A DNA stretch of 64,000 nt from Panicum virgatum (taxonomy: Eukaryota; Streptophyta; Magnoliopsida; Poales; Poaceae). This document shows, one piece after another, positions 12,272-23,569 of this stretch. The notes beneath the pieces were generated by a model. That model ran no database searches. It saw only the letters and a program-made list of their open reading frames with translations, and was not told the origin of the DNA. The DNA lies in the NCBI RefSeq assembly GCF_016808335.1, contig NC_053146.1, positions 29,365,495 to 29,429,494 on the forward strand. The letters are read 5' to 3'. The translations under genes and the position numbers were made by a program. Position 1 is the stretch's first letter. The number at the start of each line of letters is the position of its first letter.

Positions 12272-12722
12272 CATCTTGATCAAGGTTTATGACTTGTTTC
12301 GCCTTTGGATCCGGTTTTTGACTTAGCAAAATATGAAAAGCAAGCTTGCCTTCATATCCTCCATACCTACAGCTCCACAAAAAGAAGCCATTAGAAGTAG
12401 GGTGGAAAAGAAAGGCACATAAAAGGCCTTGGTGAGGAATTAAACACCATGAGCGATCTGAGAGTATCAAATGAGGAGCTAAGCAAAGGTTTGTTTTGAA
12501 AATTAATAAAAAAAATCCCAAGCTACTTGACATAAGGAGTTGGGCTGACTTGACTCAAGACCGTTCCACTCCTCAACTACCCGAGATGGCATGATAGACA
12601 CTTCAAAGTTCACGAGCGCAAGGTGAGGTTTGGAATATCCCTTATGCTCGCTTCATACCATTGGAAGTTATGTTTCACCTTAGTCCTTCCTCCTTCACTC
12701 GAGGATGAGCAAAGGCTAAGTG
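11229..12722 (+). other. 3' non-coding region of the Athila-type element
   Basis: About 1.5 kb between the end of pol and the polypurine tract has no convincing frame. Elements of this lineage often carry an env-like frame here; none survives. It includes a G-run at 11337-11346 and a short imperfect duplication near 11985-12080, where GATGCATACCC(A/G)AA(C/G)AAGGTATGCCACATGCCCA occurs twice (units split by purine-rich sequence). Confidence 0.6.
12182..12266. repeat. Compound (TA)n(CA)n microsatellite
   Basis: About 44 bases of alternating AT are followed directly by about 40 bases of alternating AC, inside the 3' non-coding region of the Athila-type element. It is a simple-sequence repeat and accounts for the short threonine/histidine or tyrosine/isoleucine frames seen there. 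Confidence 0.95.
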
Positions 12723-12731
12723 CGGGGGTGT
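12719..12731 (+). other. Polypurine tract of the Athila-type element
   Basis: The G-rich stretch AGTGCGGGGGTGT lies directly before the TGTTGACGG start of the 3' LTR, the place where plus-strand DNA synthesis is primed. It is not a pure purine run, but similar G-rich tracts precede the 3' LTR in related grass elements. Confidence 0.6.
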
Positions 12732-13968
12732 TGTTGACGGCCCTTAAGTCCTAAAATCAGCCATCAACTCCTGCAGCTTTTCATAACATTTCTTCACCGA
12801 ACTTAGTTGTAGGGCTTATTCTAATAAAGTTCCTTGAGTTTTGGTGAATCATGGTATGCAGGAACCCACAATTGAAATGCAAAGGAAAACACAAGTGAAC
12901 GCAGAAGAAATGCACAGATGATCTAGTCCCGCGTTACACTTACAAGAAGGGCCCACAAACCATAGGAAATGGGCGCGCCAAGGCACATGCAACCATGGGA
13001 TAAGACCAGGACCCACCTGTCAGCCAGCCAGAGGAAGGAGGGCCTAGGGGGTGCCATCTGGGGCCGGCCGACCCCTAGGGTCACCCGAACCCGGACGGGC
13101 ATCCATCTAGGTGCGTCTTGGGGAGGAGTAGCGTCAACTCAACCTTGATTCTTTCCATATATGCATACGGAGGGAACCGACCTCCTCAAGATATAAAAGG
13201 GGACCTCCCTCACCCCTCATAACACACACCATCCAAGGGAGTAGAGTAGTGCCACATTGCAAAGGTGACGTGCTAGTTTGCTAGTGCTTAGAATAAAGTA
13301 GGAGAGTGAGGAGTAGTTCGGGGAAGCGCCGGGCCTGTCGGTGTTCCTCTCCAAGCTTGTACCTCTACAAATACTGGCTTCTTTTGGAGTAAAGTAAGTT
13401 AGTATTTGTGATTCTCTGTTCTTGCATAGTACTAATATTTGAGTGAGATCAGTTCTCTTACTCGCGGGTTCGTCGCTCTGTTTTATATAGAGTGTCGTAG
13501 TTTGCTACGGGGTACGAAACGTAGTTAGACTACGGTAGTAATCAGTAGCTTAGACGTAGTGTCTAGGCTAAGGGTTACCTTCGTTTGCCTTATATCCCAC
13601 GGTCTGTGAGGTAGTCCATAGGTGGTGACAGCCCTGTTGGTCCTTAGAAGCCCTCCACATTTGGATATAGTGTAGAGCCATTGGGCGGAGTCTCCTGACC
13701 ATTTCAGGGGTAAACCGGTGCCCGAAGCAAGTATCTAGCCTGAGAGATCGACCTTAACTCATCCTTAGTACTACCTCAGGAATCCTCTCTATCCCCGCCA
13801 CTTTTCTTGGTGTGTCCTTGGACTGACTTAATAAGAAGTTAGTGCACACACGTTCCCTACCCTTGAATACTCACGGGTGAAAGGTACAACGGTACCCGTA
13901 CGCTTGCGGATTTATTCGCATCGTTAAATACACTTGTGGATTTATTCGCATCGTTAAAATACCCAACA
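12732..13968 (+). repeat. 3' LTR of the Athila-type element
   Basis: The 1237-bp copy is closely similar to the 5' LTR. A TATA box (ATATAAAAGG) lies at about 13190-13199. Differences from the 5' copy include a 40-base block near 13520-13565 that is absent from the 5' LTR, loss of about 13 bases near 13857, and a terminal duplication of about 28 bases (ATTCGCATCGTTAAA occurs twice near 13914-13956). Confidence 0.9.
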
Positions 13969-14236
13969 CCACGCAGCAGGGATGGTTGTTATAGGTGGAA
14001 CATTCTATTACCACCAAAATATATAGCTTCGATAATGTTTTGGTTGCCAAAAGTTCATGTCTCTATTACCACCATAATATAGGGTTGCTACAAGTGGAAC
14101 TTACTATTGCCACGAGCCTTTCTGACACCGAAAAATGTGGCTTGCGATAGGATGAATTCTCTTTTGCAACAGAAGGTGTTGCTGCCATAGATTTGTAGGT
14201 CGCCATATGTCTATTCTGCCACGCTCATTTTTGTAG
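13969..14236 (+). mobile_element. CACTA-like subterminal repeats, continuation after the Athila insertion
   Basis: The TSD copy CCACG is followed by the same short units seen before the insertion (CTATTACCACCA, CTATTGCCACGA, TATAGGTGGAAC), then CTCATTTTTGTAG at about 14224-14236. This last motif resembles an inverted CACTA end but lacks the final TG. It may be a decayed terminus or just part of the subterminal array. Confidence 0.5.
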
Positions 14237-14499
14237 CAGCAATAATTTAAAACATTAAAATACAGGATCAATAATAATTATGCATTTATAATTCATGAAA
14301 CAACATTCAACCATTCACTGATAAATTCCGTTCAACAACAGCATGTAGCAACACATAGCCACATTCAACCATTCAACCATTCACTGATAATACTAATAAG
14401 TTTTCAATAGGACATTGTTTCAACACATTATTGGCATGACTTCAAGACGATCCCATCACTTGATCAGCAAAGTGTGACTTCAAGAAGGTCCCATCACCT

Positions 14500-17400
14500 G
14501 TTTGCTCCATTCGAAATGACTTAGTTTCCTGAAAAGAATTAATAGCATTTGTAAGCATCAAATAATCTGTAATAATAGAAAGGGTGCAACAACAGTATGT
14601 ATCAAACCAAAGTTTCATTGCGAATCATAAAATTATCAGAATGATAGCAAATAATTAACACAACTATAAACACTTTGAGAGCTGAAACAGAAACATTCAC
14701 AGTAGGTAGAGTACAAAAATTTCACCTCCTGTCTTCTTGGCATTTTGTCGTCTCCTATTTGCAGCTTTTTCCTGTAGCTGTTGTGATGAAACGTATGCCG
14801 CGGGCGGGACGGAATGTGCTTCACCAGCTTTACTACTTCTTGTAGTGCGAATGCTAGCTGCCCTTGGTTTACCACCGACTTCAGATTGCTCTGGGTGGCT
14901 TTGAGGCTTCTCCTGGAACAAAAAATTTGGAAGGAAAAAATTAGGTTCGATTTTATTCTGTATCTGATGATAGAAGTAAAAAGTAGTCAATTCACGAACA
15001 ACCTGACTAGAAGAGAGCACATTCAGTGAGTTTGTTTGTACTTCTTCAGTACTCATGTTTGATGTAGCCGCCGCCACCTCTGCAGATGCAGCGACATTGT
15101 TGTTTGGCTGGACAGTTGTTGGCAGGACAATCTATGAAAGGATACATACATTTAGATATAGAACCTATGGAAAGAAAGTCATTCAATAACTAGCTAGACT
15201 AGTACCTCCTGAGATGGTGCCTGTCCATTTGCTGCTTGCATCATTGATAGGAACTCTCGCCTAAACTCTTCTTTATCAGCCTCCCTTGCCTTGTTAATTT
15301 CTTCAATTTGTCGTGCATGTTCTCTCCTTTCGGCTTCCCTGTCAGCTTCCCATGTTGACATTTGTTGTTGTAGCTGCCCAAATGATTCCATGAGCTCGAC
15401 GTGTTCCTCATGCTATTGCTCCTCCCTACGAATTTGTTCCTGGCGATCCGCATTCAGCAGTTGCCTTCTAATTGGGTTTTTTGCTAGGTACCCATTACCA
15501 TGCAACTTGGTTGATTTGCACTCTGTGACTGCATTGTATGCCTTCTGGAAAATCTCGTTCTTTTCCTTTTGGGTAACGAAGTTTTCCTCTACATTTGATT
15601 CCGCCTCAGTAATAAGGCTGCTTGCTTTGTCCTAACATTTACAAGGCACAGATGGACGAGTTAGTTGAACAAGAAATTGCATGCATTCTATATTTGCATG
15701 GACTATATATAGTAATGTATGTACAAATTCAGGGAGAACTCACATAGGCATCCCTAGATTCTTGGTCTTTTCAGTGCCCATCCTTTGTGTGAGTTATAAA
15801 CCAAAGTTCCATATCATTGGGCTCATCACCCGTTTCTGGGTCTCTTTGATATGCCAAGAACATAATAAATTAGTAATTCATCCTGCAAGAAAGCTTGTAG
15901 ATGTGCTTCTCCAGTTATTACCTTCTCATAGCTGCGCTGAGCATAAGGCTTAGAGCTTGAAAAATGTCTGGTCCTTTGTTGGGCTCGAATCCTAGAATTT
16001 TGTATGCTCTTTGCCTATAGAATGTCAAGATTTCAACAATAATCTTAATGACTCAGACATAGCCATTTGTATGAAATTGGTATTGTTCAGTAATAGTAAT
16101 AATGTGGAACAAACCTGGAATTTTGCAGTCCTAAAATACTTCAATAGATAGTGCCATTCAACAATATCTAATTCTTTAGGCTTATGTAGCATTCTTTGGT
16201 GGTCGCTGTTGTATGCCTTGGCCGTAGCACTAAAAGTTGAACGCCATCCTTTGTAACGCTCCTTAGTAATGTCCCATATGATTCTCCTTGAATGATCATT
16301 ATCCTCAATGTCCCACCTAGCCTGTTATATAATTACAAGAACATACAAATACTATGTGAGTTGTTACGTTAGTTTAAAATTGAAATGTATACAGAAGCAA
16401 AGATTTTGATTACCAATATATCAGATGCTATTGACTCTTTTACATCTTTATGGACATGTTTCCACATTTTCACTCCAATGAGTGGTGCCCTTTTCCTTGT
16501 AAACATTACTATTTCATCAACGAATGAGTGGTAGTTATCACCTACCGGTCCTCCAAGTCTGGAGAAGTCAACTTTCATCTTCTGATTGCCCGCCTTGATT
16601 CTCTTGGAGATTGCCTTCAAGCCTTTTAGGGGACCACATCCCCTTTTCTGCCCATTTTCTGAGCCTATTCCATGGGACAAAATGTAATAATAGACACTAA
16701 ACGACATAATATGCATACACAATTAATTCCTAATAAACACAAGTTACCATTTCCTTGCCCCTGTGTCCAACACCGAGCATGAGATGGTGGCTACACTGGA
16801 GGTGTTGGGTTGCTGTCTTGACTAGAATGTATATGAATGGTAGGATTCAAATACGCATCTGCAGACAATTTTGTCACATGATGAGCTAGCATAATTTAAA
16901 GTCTGACAAAGAATGGTAATTTGCTTGACAATTAGGAGAGGGATATTACAGATGTCATCAAGTTTGCCTTCAACCCCCAACCATTCTTGGTATGTTTTGA
17001 TTGTGTCCTCCCTGTATATGTCTTGAAACTCTGAAAAAGGATCCATAATATCAGTCATGAGTGAATTGCAAAATCCATGTGTAAATATATATATATTGGG
17101 CTTTACCATAACTCACCCATGGCTTGGTTCCTTGTATGCATATAAGCTAGCCAATCTTTGTATGCATCTAATTCAGATTCTTGTATTTCTTCTTCTTCAT
17201 CATGATCTGAGGAAACTCTATTGGATTTTATTGGTGTTATGGCCACAGACGGGTTTGCTATTGGATTCTTTGACAAAACTATTCTGACCTCCCTCTCTTC
17301 CTCGTTACTCTTTATCATTGTATCTACATCAAAATTGAACTCAATCTCATTAAGTGTTGCTTCCGCAGGAGCTTCAACACTTCTCTTCTTGTAGTACATG

Positions 17401-17977
17401 TAGTCCCTGGACCGATACCCCAATTTTGATTTCATTGATGTTAAGTTACCAATCGTGATTTGACCCAAGTAAGCTCTATAAGTCTTAACACGTTCTTCTC
17501 CCTCCTCACTCCCCTTGCAAATGACATGCATGATCCATCAATCATCTATTCTGCGTATTCATCGGTGGCATTTCAATTATTTGCAGTAAATCGCGTGCAC
17601 AAATAATGCAAGAAATCTATGGTAGCAGTGCCTGCACAAATGCATGAAATCTAGGGTGGCAGTAGCAGGGTATGATCAAAAGGGGAAACAGCATACCTGG
17701 TCTCGGTCTTGTCCTGAGACGAAGGTAGCAAATATTCTGGATCTTGGCCGTCGTCGTGTGAACCTTCGTCGGCCGAACGTTGTGATGCTCTTTGGGACGA
17801 AGCTGACCCAAAGAGCGAAGTCGTCGCCCTAGGCCTGCTAGAGATGGGAGCTCCATCAGTCGCCGTGCCAGAGGTTGGTGTGAACATTGGAGGTAGCATC
17901 GCCGACGATGACGTAGGTGTGTGCAGCATTTCTGACGAGGAAGGTGTCCCCCTTGCCGCCTCGCTCGACGTCGACAT
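14500..17977 (-). pseudogene. CACTA (Ptta/En/Spm) Transposase_24-type gene, multi-exon and decayed
   Basis: A spliced minus-strand gene encoding the second (TNPA/Transposase_24-like) protein of plant CACTA elements, which binds subterminal repeats. The N-terminal exon (17977-17697) is Ser/Thr-rich and ends at an AG|GTATGC donor. An exon near 17103-17531 contains an acidic stretch. The domain core is at about 16420-16620 (KVDFSRLGGPVGDNY, FTRKRAPLIGVK) and 16130-16325 (ERYKGWRSTFSATAKAY, LDIVEWHYLLKYF). A C-terminal coiled-coil-like exon lies near 15190-15400 (EADREAERREHARQIEE). A TGA at 15771-15773 stands where the family has Trp (after HTKDGH), and two stops occur near 15413. The DDE transposase (TNPD) is not in the window. 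Exon edges other than the first are approximate. Confidence 0.7.
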
Positions 17978-18079
17978 CCTCTTCGCCTGCGTGGTGGAAG
18001 GCGAGAACCAAATTGGCGGAGCCTGTCATCGACTAACCCTAACTGACCGATCTAGATTGGTTTTGCGAGGGGATTAGGG

Positions 18080-19000
18080 AGGGAAAGACGCACGAGTAGT
18101 AGTCAAATAACACAGCATTTCGCAACAACATGGGCCCAGTGATGGTAGCGCGGTAGTTCGGCGCTTTCTTAAAAATTTCGGATGGAAAAACTGGCGCCAC
18201 TTTCCAAATCGCTGGCTACAAAAATTTTGGAACTCTTGGCGTATTTGAGGAGTGCATTTTTGTGTGTCCCGCTGATGTGTGGGTCCCACTCTATTTAATT
18301 TATATTTGTAAAGACGATTGATTGAACTTTGTCGAGTTTTATTAATAATGTTTCTATATAAATTAAACTAGTTAACTATTTAACTATTTAACTGAACCCA
18401 GATCACACAAGATCATCCAGAATAACATTCTTCTAGATCACACGAGATCATCCAGATAGATAGTACCAGAATAACATGCATCACAAAAATTTAGTACCAG
18501 AGTAACATGCATCACACAAATTATGTAACCAACTAAGGATAGGCAACCAGTGCATACGATATATGAGGACTAAGTTTACACATAGGCTTCCCGAGCCACG
18601 AGGACACCACACTAATTAAGGATCACAAACATGATCCACATCGACATAATTAAGTTCAGAGACACATGGACCAAAGACACAACTTCAGAGACATGCTTCG
18701 AGTTTATTTGCTGAACTTCTTGAAGTTCCGCCTGAGAGCACGCCGAACCGCTTCAAGTGAAGGACCATCACCTGATAGGATCTAAGAACCTCTTGTCTTT
18801 GTCATCCCTCTCCTCACTGAATTCCTGATATTAACTAAAATCTTGTTAACTGAAAGAAAGAAAGCACTCAACTAAACTGTCAGAACAATTGAATTCCTGA
18901 TGTTAACTGAATTACTGAATGCCTTTTCTGGTTCATATAGTCTGCAAGATCTTCAACAAAATATATCACCACACACAGATAACCAACCTACATTGCTACC
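18080..19000. other. Non-coding spacer with short direct repeats
   Basis: No gene is supported. Near 18400-18520 the motifs GATCACAC(A/G)AGATCATCCAGA and GTACCAGA(A/G)TAACATGCATCAC each occur twice. The inverse of the CACTACTAG terminus was looked for here and was not found. Confidence 0.4.
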
Positions 19001-19013
19001 TTAGCTACAATAA

Positions 19014-19739
19014 TCAAGGCCACACTAAATTGAAGTAAGTTGTGCTCTCTGATCTAATCCTACACTCCTTGCTGCAAAAGAGTTGGTGTCCTTCCCAGGC
19101 GGCGTCGTCCGAACCACACATGGGCCGGCTGGCGCACCGATGGTCGTTGTGAACGCGAGGCACCGGCTTCTGCACAGGAACCCTACGAGTTAGGGGCACG
19201 ACGTTCGCCGACACCAGGAGGGTCTGCTGGTATAACCGCGCACAAGCCGTGTTCGCCCATGTCGCTGGTGCTCCCACCCCTGTGTCGTCGCCCTCGATCT
19301 TCCTAAACAGCTCCATGGCACTGGCATCTTCTTCGGCGCCGCTGTTGGGCCTGTACTTGTACACAATGAGGACGTACATGGCGACTTGATACCAGGCCTT
19401 GGCGGTGCACTCGAGCATGTCGAGGCTAAGCCGGAGATCGCCGCGCGCCTCCACCAAGACCACGCGCATCCCCGCGAAGAAGCACGCCACCGGGTTGCTG
19501 ACCTTGGACAGATTGATGATGAGGTTCTAGCGGAAGCCGTTGTCGTAGTACAAATCCCACGACCCAATCGGCAGCAGGGGATGCATTGCAAGGCTCCACC
19601 CGACCTCTGGCATGCGGCAAACCAACCGCATTTTCTTGCAGGTCGCCCTTAGGGAGCCGACCTCGGCCACCGTGAAGTCTGAAGACTCGGCAAGGCGGGC
19701 GGCGATCTCAACTGCAATCTCAGTCGGGAGATTCTCCAT
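19014..19739 (-). pseudogene. F-box-like protein with C-terminal Cys-rich motif, one in-frame stop
   Basis: One minus-strand frame from ATG 19739 to the stop at 19014 is interrupted only by a TAG at 19527-19529. The N-terminus (MENLPTEIAVEIAARL, then LRATCKKMRLVC) matches the F-box-like helix pair of a large grass family related to Arabidopsis At2g35280-type F-box proteins. A Sel1/TPR-like middle (SNPVACFFAGM, YKYRPNSG) follows. The C-terminus has paired cysteines (HRCASRPMCG, QLFCSKECRIRSE), resembling the small zinc-binding tail of the family. Such proteins are thought to act as substrate adaptors of SCF ubiquitin ligases. The single stop suggests a young pseudogene, or a sequencing or allelic difference. 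Confidence 0.7.
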
Positions 19740-20290
19740 TAGATGTGAGGAAGACTAGGGATGCAGAGGGCACATGCTGGGAGGCTGTGAGGAGGGGATA
19801 CTGATCGATTGGAAGCGAGGAACAGATGAGAAAACCACAATTTGATGGTAAGGGAAGGGGAAGGGGAAGTGCGTGTTCTTGATGGTTCCGCCGCATCTCC
19901 TCGGTTTCTTAGCGCGGGAACAGTAGCAGTGGCGTAGACTTGTGGGACCCGCCGCATTAACTAGATTGGAATATATGGAGGCGAAGATGTAAGTGGGGAA
20001 TTCAGATTAGAGTCCAAAAAAAGCACTTCAAATTTAAGTATTCACCAAACAACACTCATTTACATAATGGAAAAAACTAAAGAAATTAAACTTCATACAA
20101 TTCTATCATCAACAAAAATAGTACAATTTTTTGTGCCTCATACCACACTAGTACACATAAAATTTGGTCTATTCAGCTGTAGCTTAAGATAGGAGAATTT
20201 GCGACACTGGGAAGTTGTCTTTTGCATTTGGTAGAGTCATGGGGATTTTGTACAAGTCTTGTTGTTCCAAGGAAGCACCGGCGCGCCCGG

Positions 20291-20832
20291 TTAGGGTCCC
20301 TCGACCATGCGCAGGAGCCGCCAGGCCTCGTCGTCGTCGCCATCGCCGCTGTTGGGCCTGTAGAGCAAGAGGGTGAGGGCGTAAATTGCTACCTTGTGGC
20401 CCGCCTCCGCGGCGCGCCTAAGCGGGTCGAGGCACAGCATGATTGTGCCGCGCTGCTTCCCGAAGACGAGGCACATCCCGCTGCGGAAGCAGGCCTTCGG
20501 GTTGCCGATGGTGGCCAGTCCGGTGATGAGCGTCGCGCGATATTCTGGTCCCAGGTAGAATTGACGCCGCAGCACACGACACAGGCTAGGTGTCAGCCGA
20601 CCTTGGCGGCGCCGCACACCACGCACATTGCCTTGCAGGTTGCGCGCAGATTGCCGAGATCCGCCATGGCATCCTCTGACTGAGCAGCGACGTGGGAGGC
20701 GATCTCAATCGTCAGCTCCGTCGGGAGTTGCACCAGCCTCGACGCCTCATAGCGTGTCGCGGCGACCTTCTCCATGGAGCGATTGCAGTTCATCACGAGT
20801 GCGGGGGGTAGTGGATATGCGAGGCGGTGCAC
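20291..20832 (-). pseudogene. F-box-like paralogue, frameshifted and truncated
   Basis: This is a second member of the same family, in the same orientation 0.55 kb upstream of the first (in the minus sense). The first part (from ATG 20832) carries LVQLPTELTIEIASHVA and LRATCKAMCVVC. The frame ends at 20593, while the remainder of the protein (ATIGNPKACFRSGM, ALTLLLYRPNSG) continues in another frame from about 20626 to 20291, so there is an indel near 20594-20626. It stops after LLRMVEGP and lacks the C-terminal Cys motif seen in the neighbour. It is probably a non-functional tandem duplicate. Confidence 0.7.
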
Positions 20833-22026
20833 TCCTACGAAGATTTGGTAGCAGATGAAGGCAAGAAGCCAGGGGAGAAGGAGAAGAACCGCCGCCGGGC
20901 CATGTACGGGATCGGATGGCTAATATGCACGGGATTAGGGGTGGGACTTTTAGACTTGAAATGAAATTATTGGAGGAAGATGGAGGGAAAATATTGGATC
21001 CATGGAAAGTTAGATTTAGGGGGACGCACAGTACTGGATTTAAGAAGATTGCACTTTTATAGGGCGGACACGTAATCACACTGTTGTGGGTCCCGCTTAT
21101 CGGTGACAAACAAAATTACGCTTCCATATTGAGAACATGTAAAGCAGCCATTATTATCAATTTCAAATGTTTGCCACAGCTTTAATTTTGAACAAGTGTA
21201 GTTATAAATTAATTATGTTGTTTGCATCATGCTCCTTAACAAATCCAACCTTATACAACTTAAAACAATTGTTGAGTCCATATTTTCCATGAATGTGTTA
21301 GGAAGGATGAGTACATGCTTATGGCTCTTGTGCTGTTGTGGTACGATACTTGACCATGTATCCAAGTCTTGCTTTTTTGACAAGGTTAATGACAACTAAA
21401 ATGAGTAGTAGGGTATAAGATGTCCATACTCCCAAAAGGTACTTGTCAATTTTCATCTCTATTGGAGACTATGGTGAGCAAAGATCATGTTTGTCAAAGA
21501 ATGTTAGAAATCAAACTCATATTCTACAATAAAAACTAGTGCACATGGTGGATAATGTAATTCTACGAAGTTAGAAAAAAAAACACATAATTTTGGCCTA
21601 CGTATGGGAAATCTATACTTGTTTAAAGTTTTTGCTTTGGATTCAATCCAAATATAATAAGCGCCGCTAAGAACCGATAAAGAACAGGTGAATAACTAGC
21701 GCTGACAGGTGGGACCCGCATTTCAGTCACAAACACGATATAGATTTGTGTCACCGATAGGTAGGACCCACATTTGTGTGCATAATGTGTATTTTTAATA
21801 GCACATTAAATTAAAATAAATTTAAAAACTTGGTGGAGACAGGGTTCGAACCTATATCTCGAAAATGAGAATGTATTGCGCAAACCATTGTGCCACTCGG
21901 TGTTTTGATAACAAGGTCCTATTTTTATCTTTTTATTTGTTGCTTTACTTATTCGTACTAAAAAAACAATAGAATGAATTGAGTGAGCAATGATATAGAA
22001 TAAAAATAAATTTCGAACATATTATC
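20833..22026. other. Non-coding region upstream of the F-box-like paralogue
   Basis: No gene is seen. The last roughly 75 bases (21950-22026, including GAGTGAGCAATGATATAGAA) match about 57715-57805, showing that the two F-box-related regions share flanking DNA. The match ends exactly at 22026, where the LTR-like block begins. Confidence 0.5.
21831..21904 (-). repeat. tRNA-derived sequence (SINE or tRNA pseudogene)
   Basis: The minus strand shows an A-box TGGCACAATGG (21885-21895) and a perfect B-box GGTTCGAACCC (21842-21852) at tRNA-like spacing, with CCA ending the unit. The T-arm can pair (ATAGG with CCTGT), but the acceptor stem does not pair well, so it is not a functional tRNA. It is most likely a tRNA-derived SINE head or a decayed tRNA with intact RNA polymerase III promoter boxes. 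Confidence 0.6.
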
Positions 22027-22143
22027 TGTGACACCTCTGGTGTCAGTTTAACCAAAGCCAGTCAATTAACATAATTTCACACAAAAATGAGCTAAGAAAA
22101 CTTAAATAAGAACCCTATGTCTAGTTCTTGCAAACTTGTGTGT

Positions 22144-23569
22144 AAATGTATGTGTGCGTGTGTTTGAGTGCAATGTGTTTGAAAAACAATAATTGGTACC
22201 CTTTTAAACTTGACTTGACATGTGTGGTAATAAGGCAATAAAATACACCTTTCATAATGAGCTATAAACTTTCTATGCAAATCAAATTCAAACTAGAAAA
22301 CCATCACATGAAATGATTAATGGAACCATTCTTTGATTTGTGAAGAGCTACTAGTTCAAACCAAATAATAAAATAAGGCCACAATTAGTCAACAAACAAA
22401 TAGTTTTGAAATCTTAAAAATCTTTTTAAAGAAAAGAAGACATAAAACATACTTACTTCAGAGGTCTATTAAGAAAATATTTAGTTCTTCCTTAAATGAG
22501 AAATTGGAGTTGTGAACAAAATAAAAATTCGAACAAAAGATTAAACATTACTTTAGCACATAATGTCATATATTTATACAAAACAATAATGCATTGTTGT
22601 ATATGAGTATGTGAGGATATAAAACTTGTTCCTTTAATATTCTTGAACTTTCATGCTTAACTTGTCACAAAAATGTAGAATAAAGACACACTCATATTTT
22701 TGGGGCACATAGTTTAATTTTAAAAAGACTTTTTGCTAATTCAATTTAAACATTCAAATAAATAGGAGTTCAATTTCTAGTAATAAGGAAGTTAAAAATA
22801 ACTTTCAAACCAATGCACTTATGCATAGTAAAATGAATCTACATATTCACCATGTCATGTTAAACAAAAACCTAGTTGAAGCCTAGGAGTAAAAGTGCCA
22901 AAATTCACATGAAATGATAAGTACTTTAAATGGTAGTTTTTGAAATAATTAAATAACTCTCAAACCATTGCTCTAATGAAAAAGTGCATTACACAAAAGT
23001 TGTAGATCTCGAAAAACTGAGCACAAGTGGTATTCAACACTTTTTCATTTGAGGCCAAGATGGAGGAGAAAATTAGAGTTTACATAACTGGATTTTTGAA
23101 CTTCAAGAAAATTACAGAACTGCCACTGACAAGTTCTTCAACCTCTCGCCTCCCTGCGCTCGGCCTACAGGCGGCGCGGCCACCTGGCCGGCCACGCGTC
23201 GCGCCCCGACCAAACTGCCCGCACGCCCACAGGTTGAGCCGAAACCCCTTCGCCCTGGCCTTCTCTCCCCGTGACGCGTGCCCTTGACAGCTCTCAGCTC
23301 GACACGACGCTAACGGCCGTCCCCGGCAGCGCCGTCGCTGCGTCCGACCTCCCCCAGGCCGCTGCGTCCCATCTCGCCCTCCCCCTCCTCCCTTAACTAT
23401 ATAAGGCAATGCAGGCCTCCACGCGCGTGCACGGGCCCCTGTCCGCCTAGAACACCGCCGCCATCCCCTCCAACTCCGGCGAGCCGCAGCTCACCGTGGA
23501 GCTCCCTACTCCGGCCATCCACGCCCCGAACCAACCCCTGAAATGGAACCCCATCACCCTCCTGAAGCT
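22144..23569 (+). repeat. Tandem duplication, unit 1
   Basis: A 1426-bp unit, from AAATGTATGTGTGCGTG to CCTGAAGCT, is followed directly by a second copy. It contains a TATA box (TATATAA, 23398-23404) and about 170 bases of leader-like GC-rich sequence. Confidence 0.9.

Larger units (their letters stand above)
5493..13968 (+). mobile_element. Athila-lineage Ty3/gypsy LTR retrotransposon, full-length but disabled
   Basis: This is a complete 8.5-kb insertion. It has two LTRs (5493-6672 and 12732-13968) that begin TGTTGACGG and end CCCAACA, and a perfect 5-bp target duplication CCACG (5488-5492 and 13969-13973). It also has a tRNA-Asp-type primer site, gag-pol in the plus direction and a G-rich tract before the 3' LTR. 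Reverse-transcriptase sequence such as [20 protein letters not shown] is characteristic of the Athila lineage, and tRNA-Asp priming fits that lineage. Several in-frame stops and frameshifts make it non-autonomous. There is no clear env-like frame between integrase and the 3' LTR. Confidence 0.9.

Noticed and set aside
12048..12533. Frames with His-Thr or Val-Cys and Tyr-Ile runs
   Set aside because: These are translations of the (TA)n(CA)n microsatellite.
18061..18300. Right terminus of the CACTA element
   Set aside because: I looked for an inverted CACTACTAG end downstream of the transposase-like gene and found only GAGTAGTAGTC, which does not match.
21831..21904. Functional tRNA gene
   Set aside because: The A and B boxes are good, but the acceptor stem does not pair, so a SINE or pseudogene is more likely.
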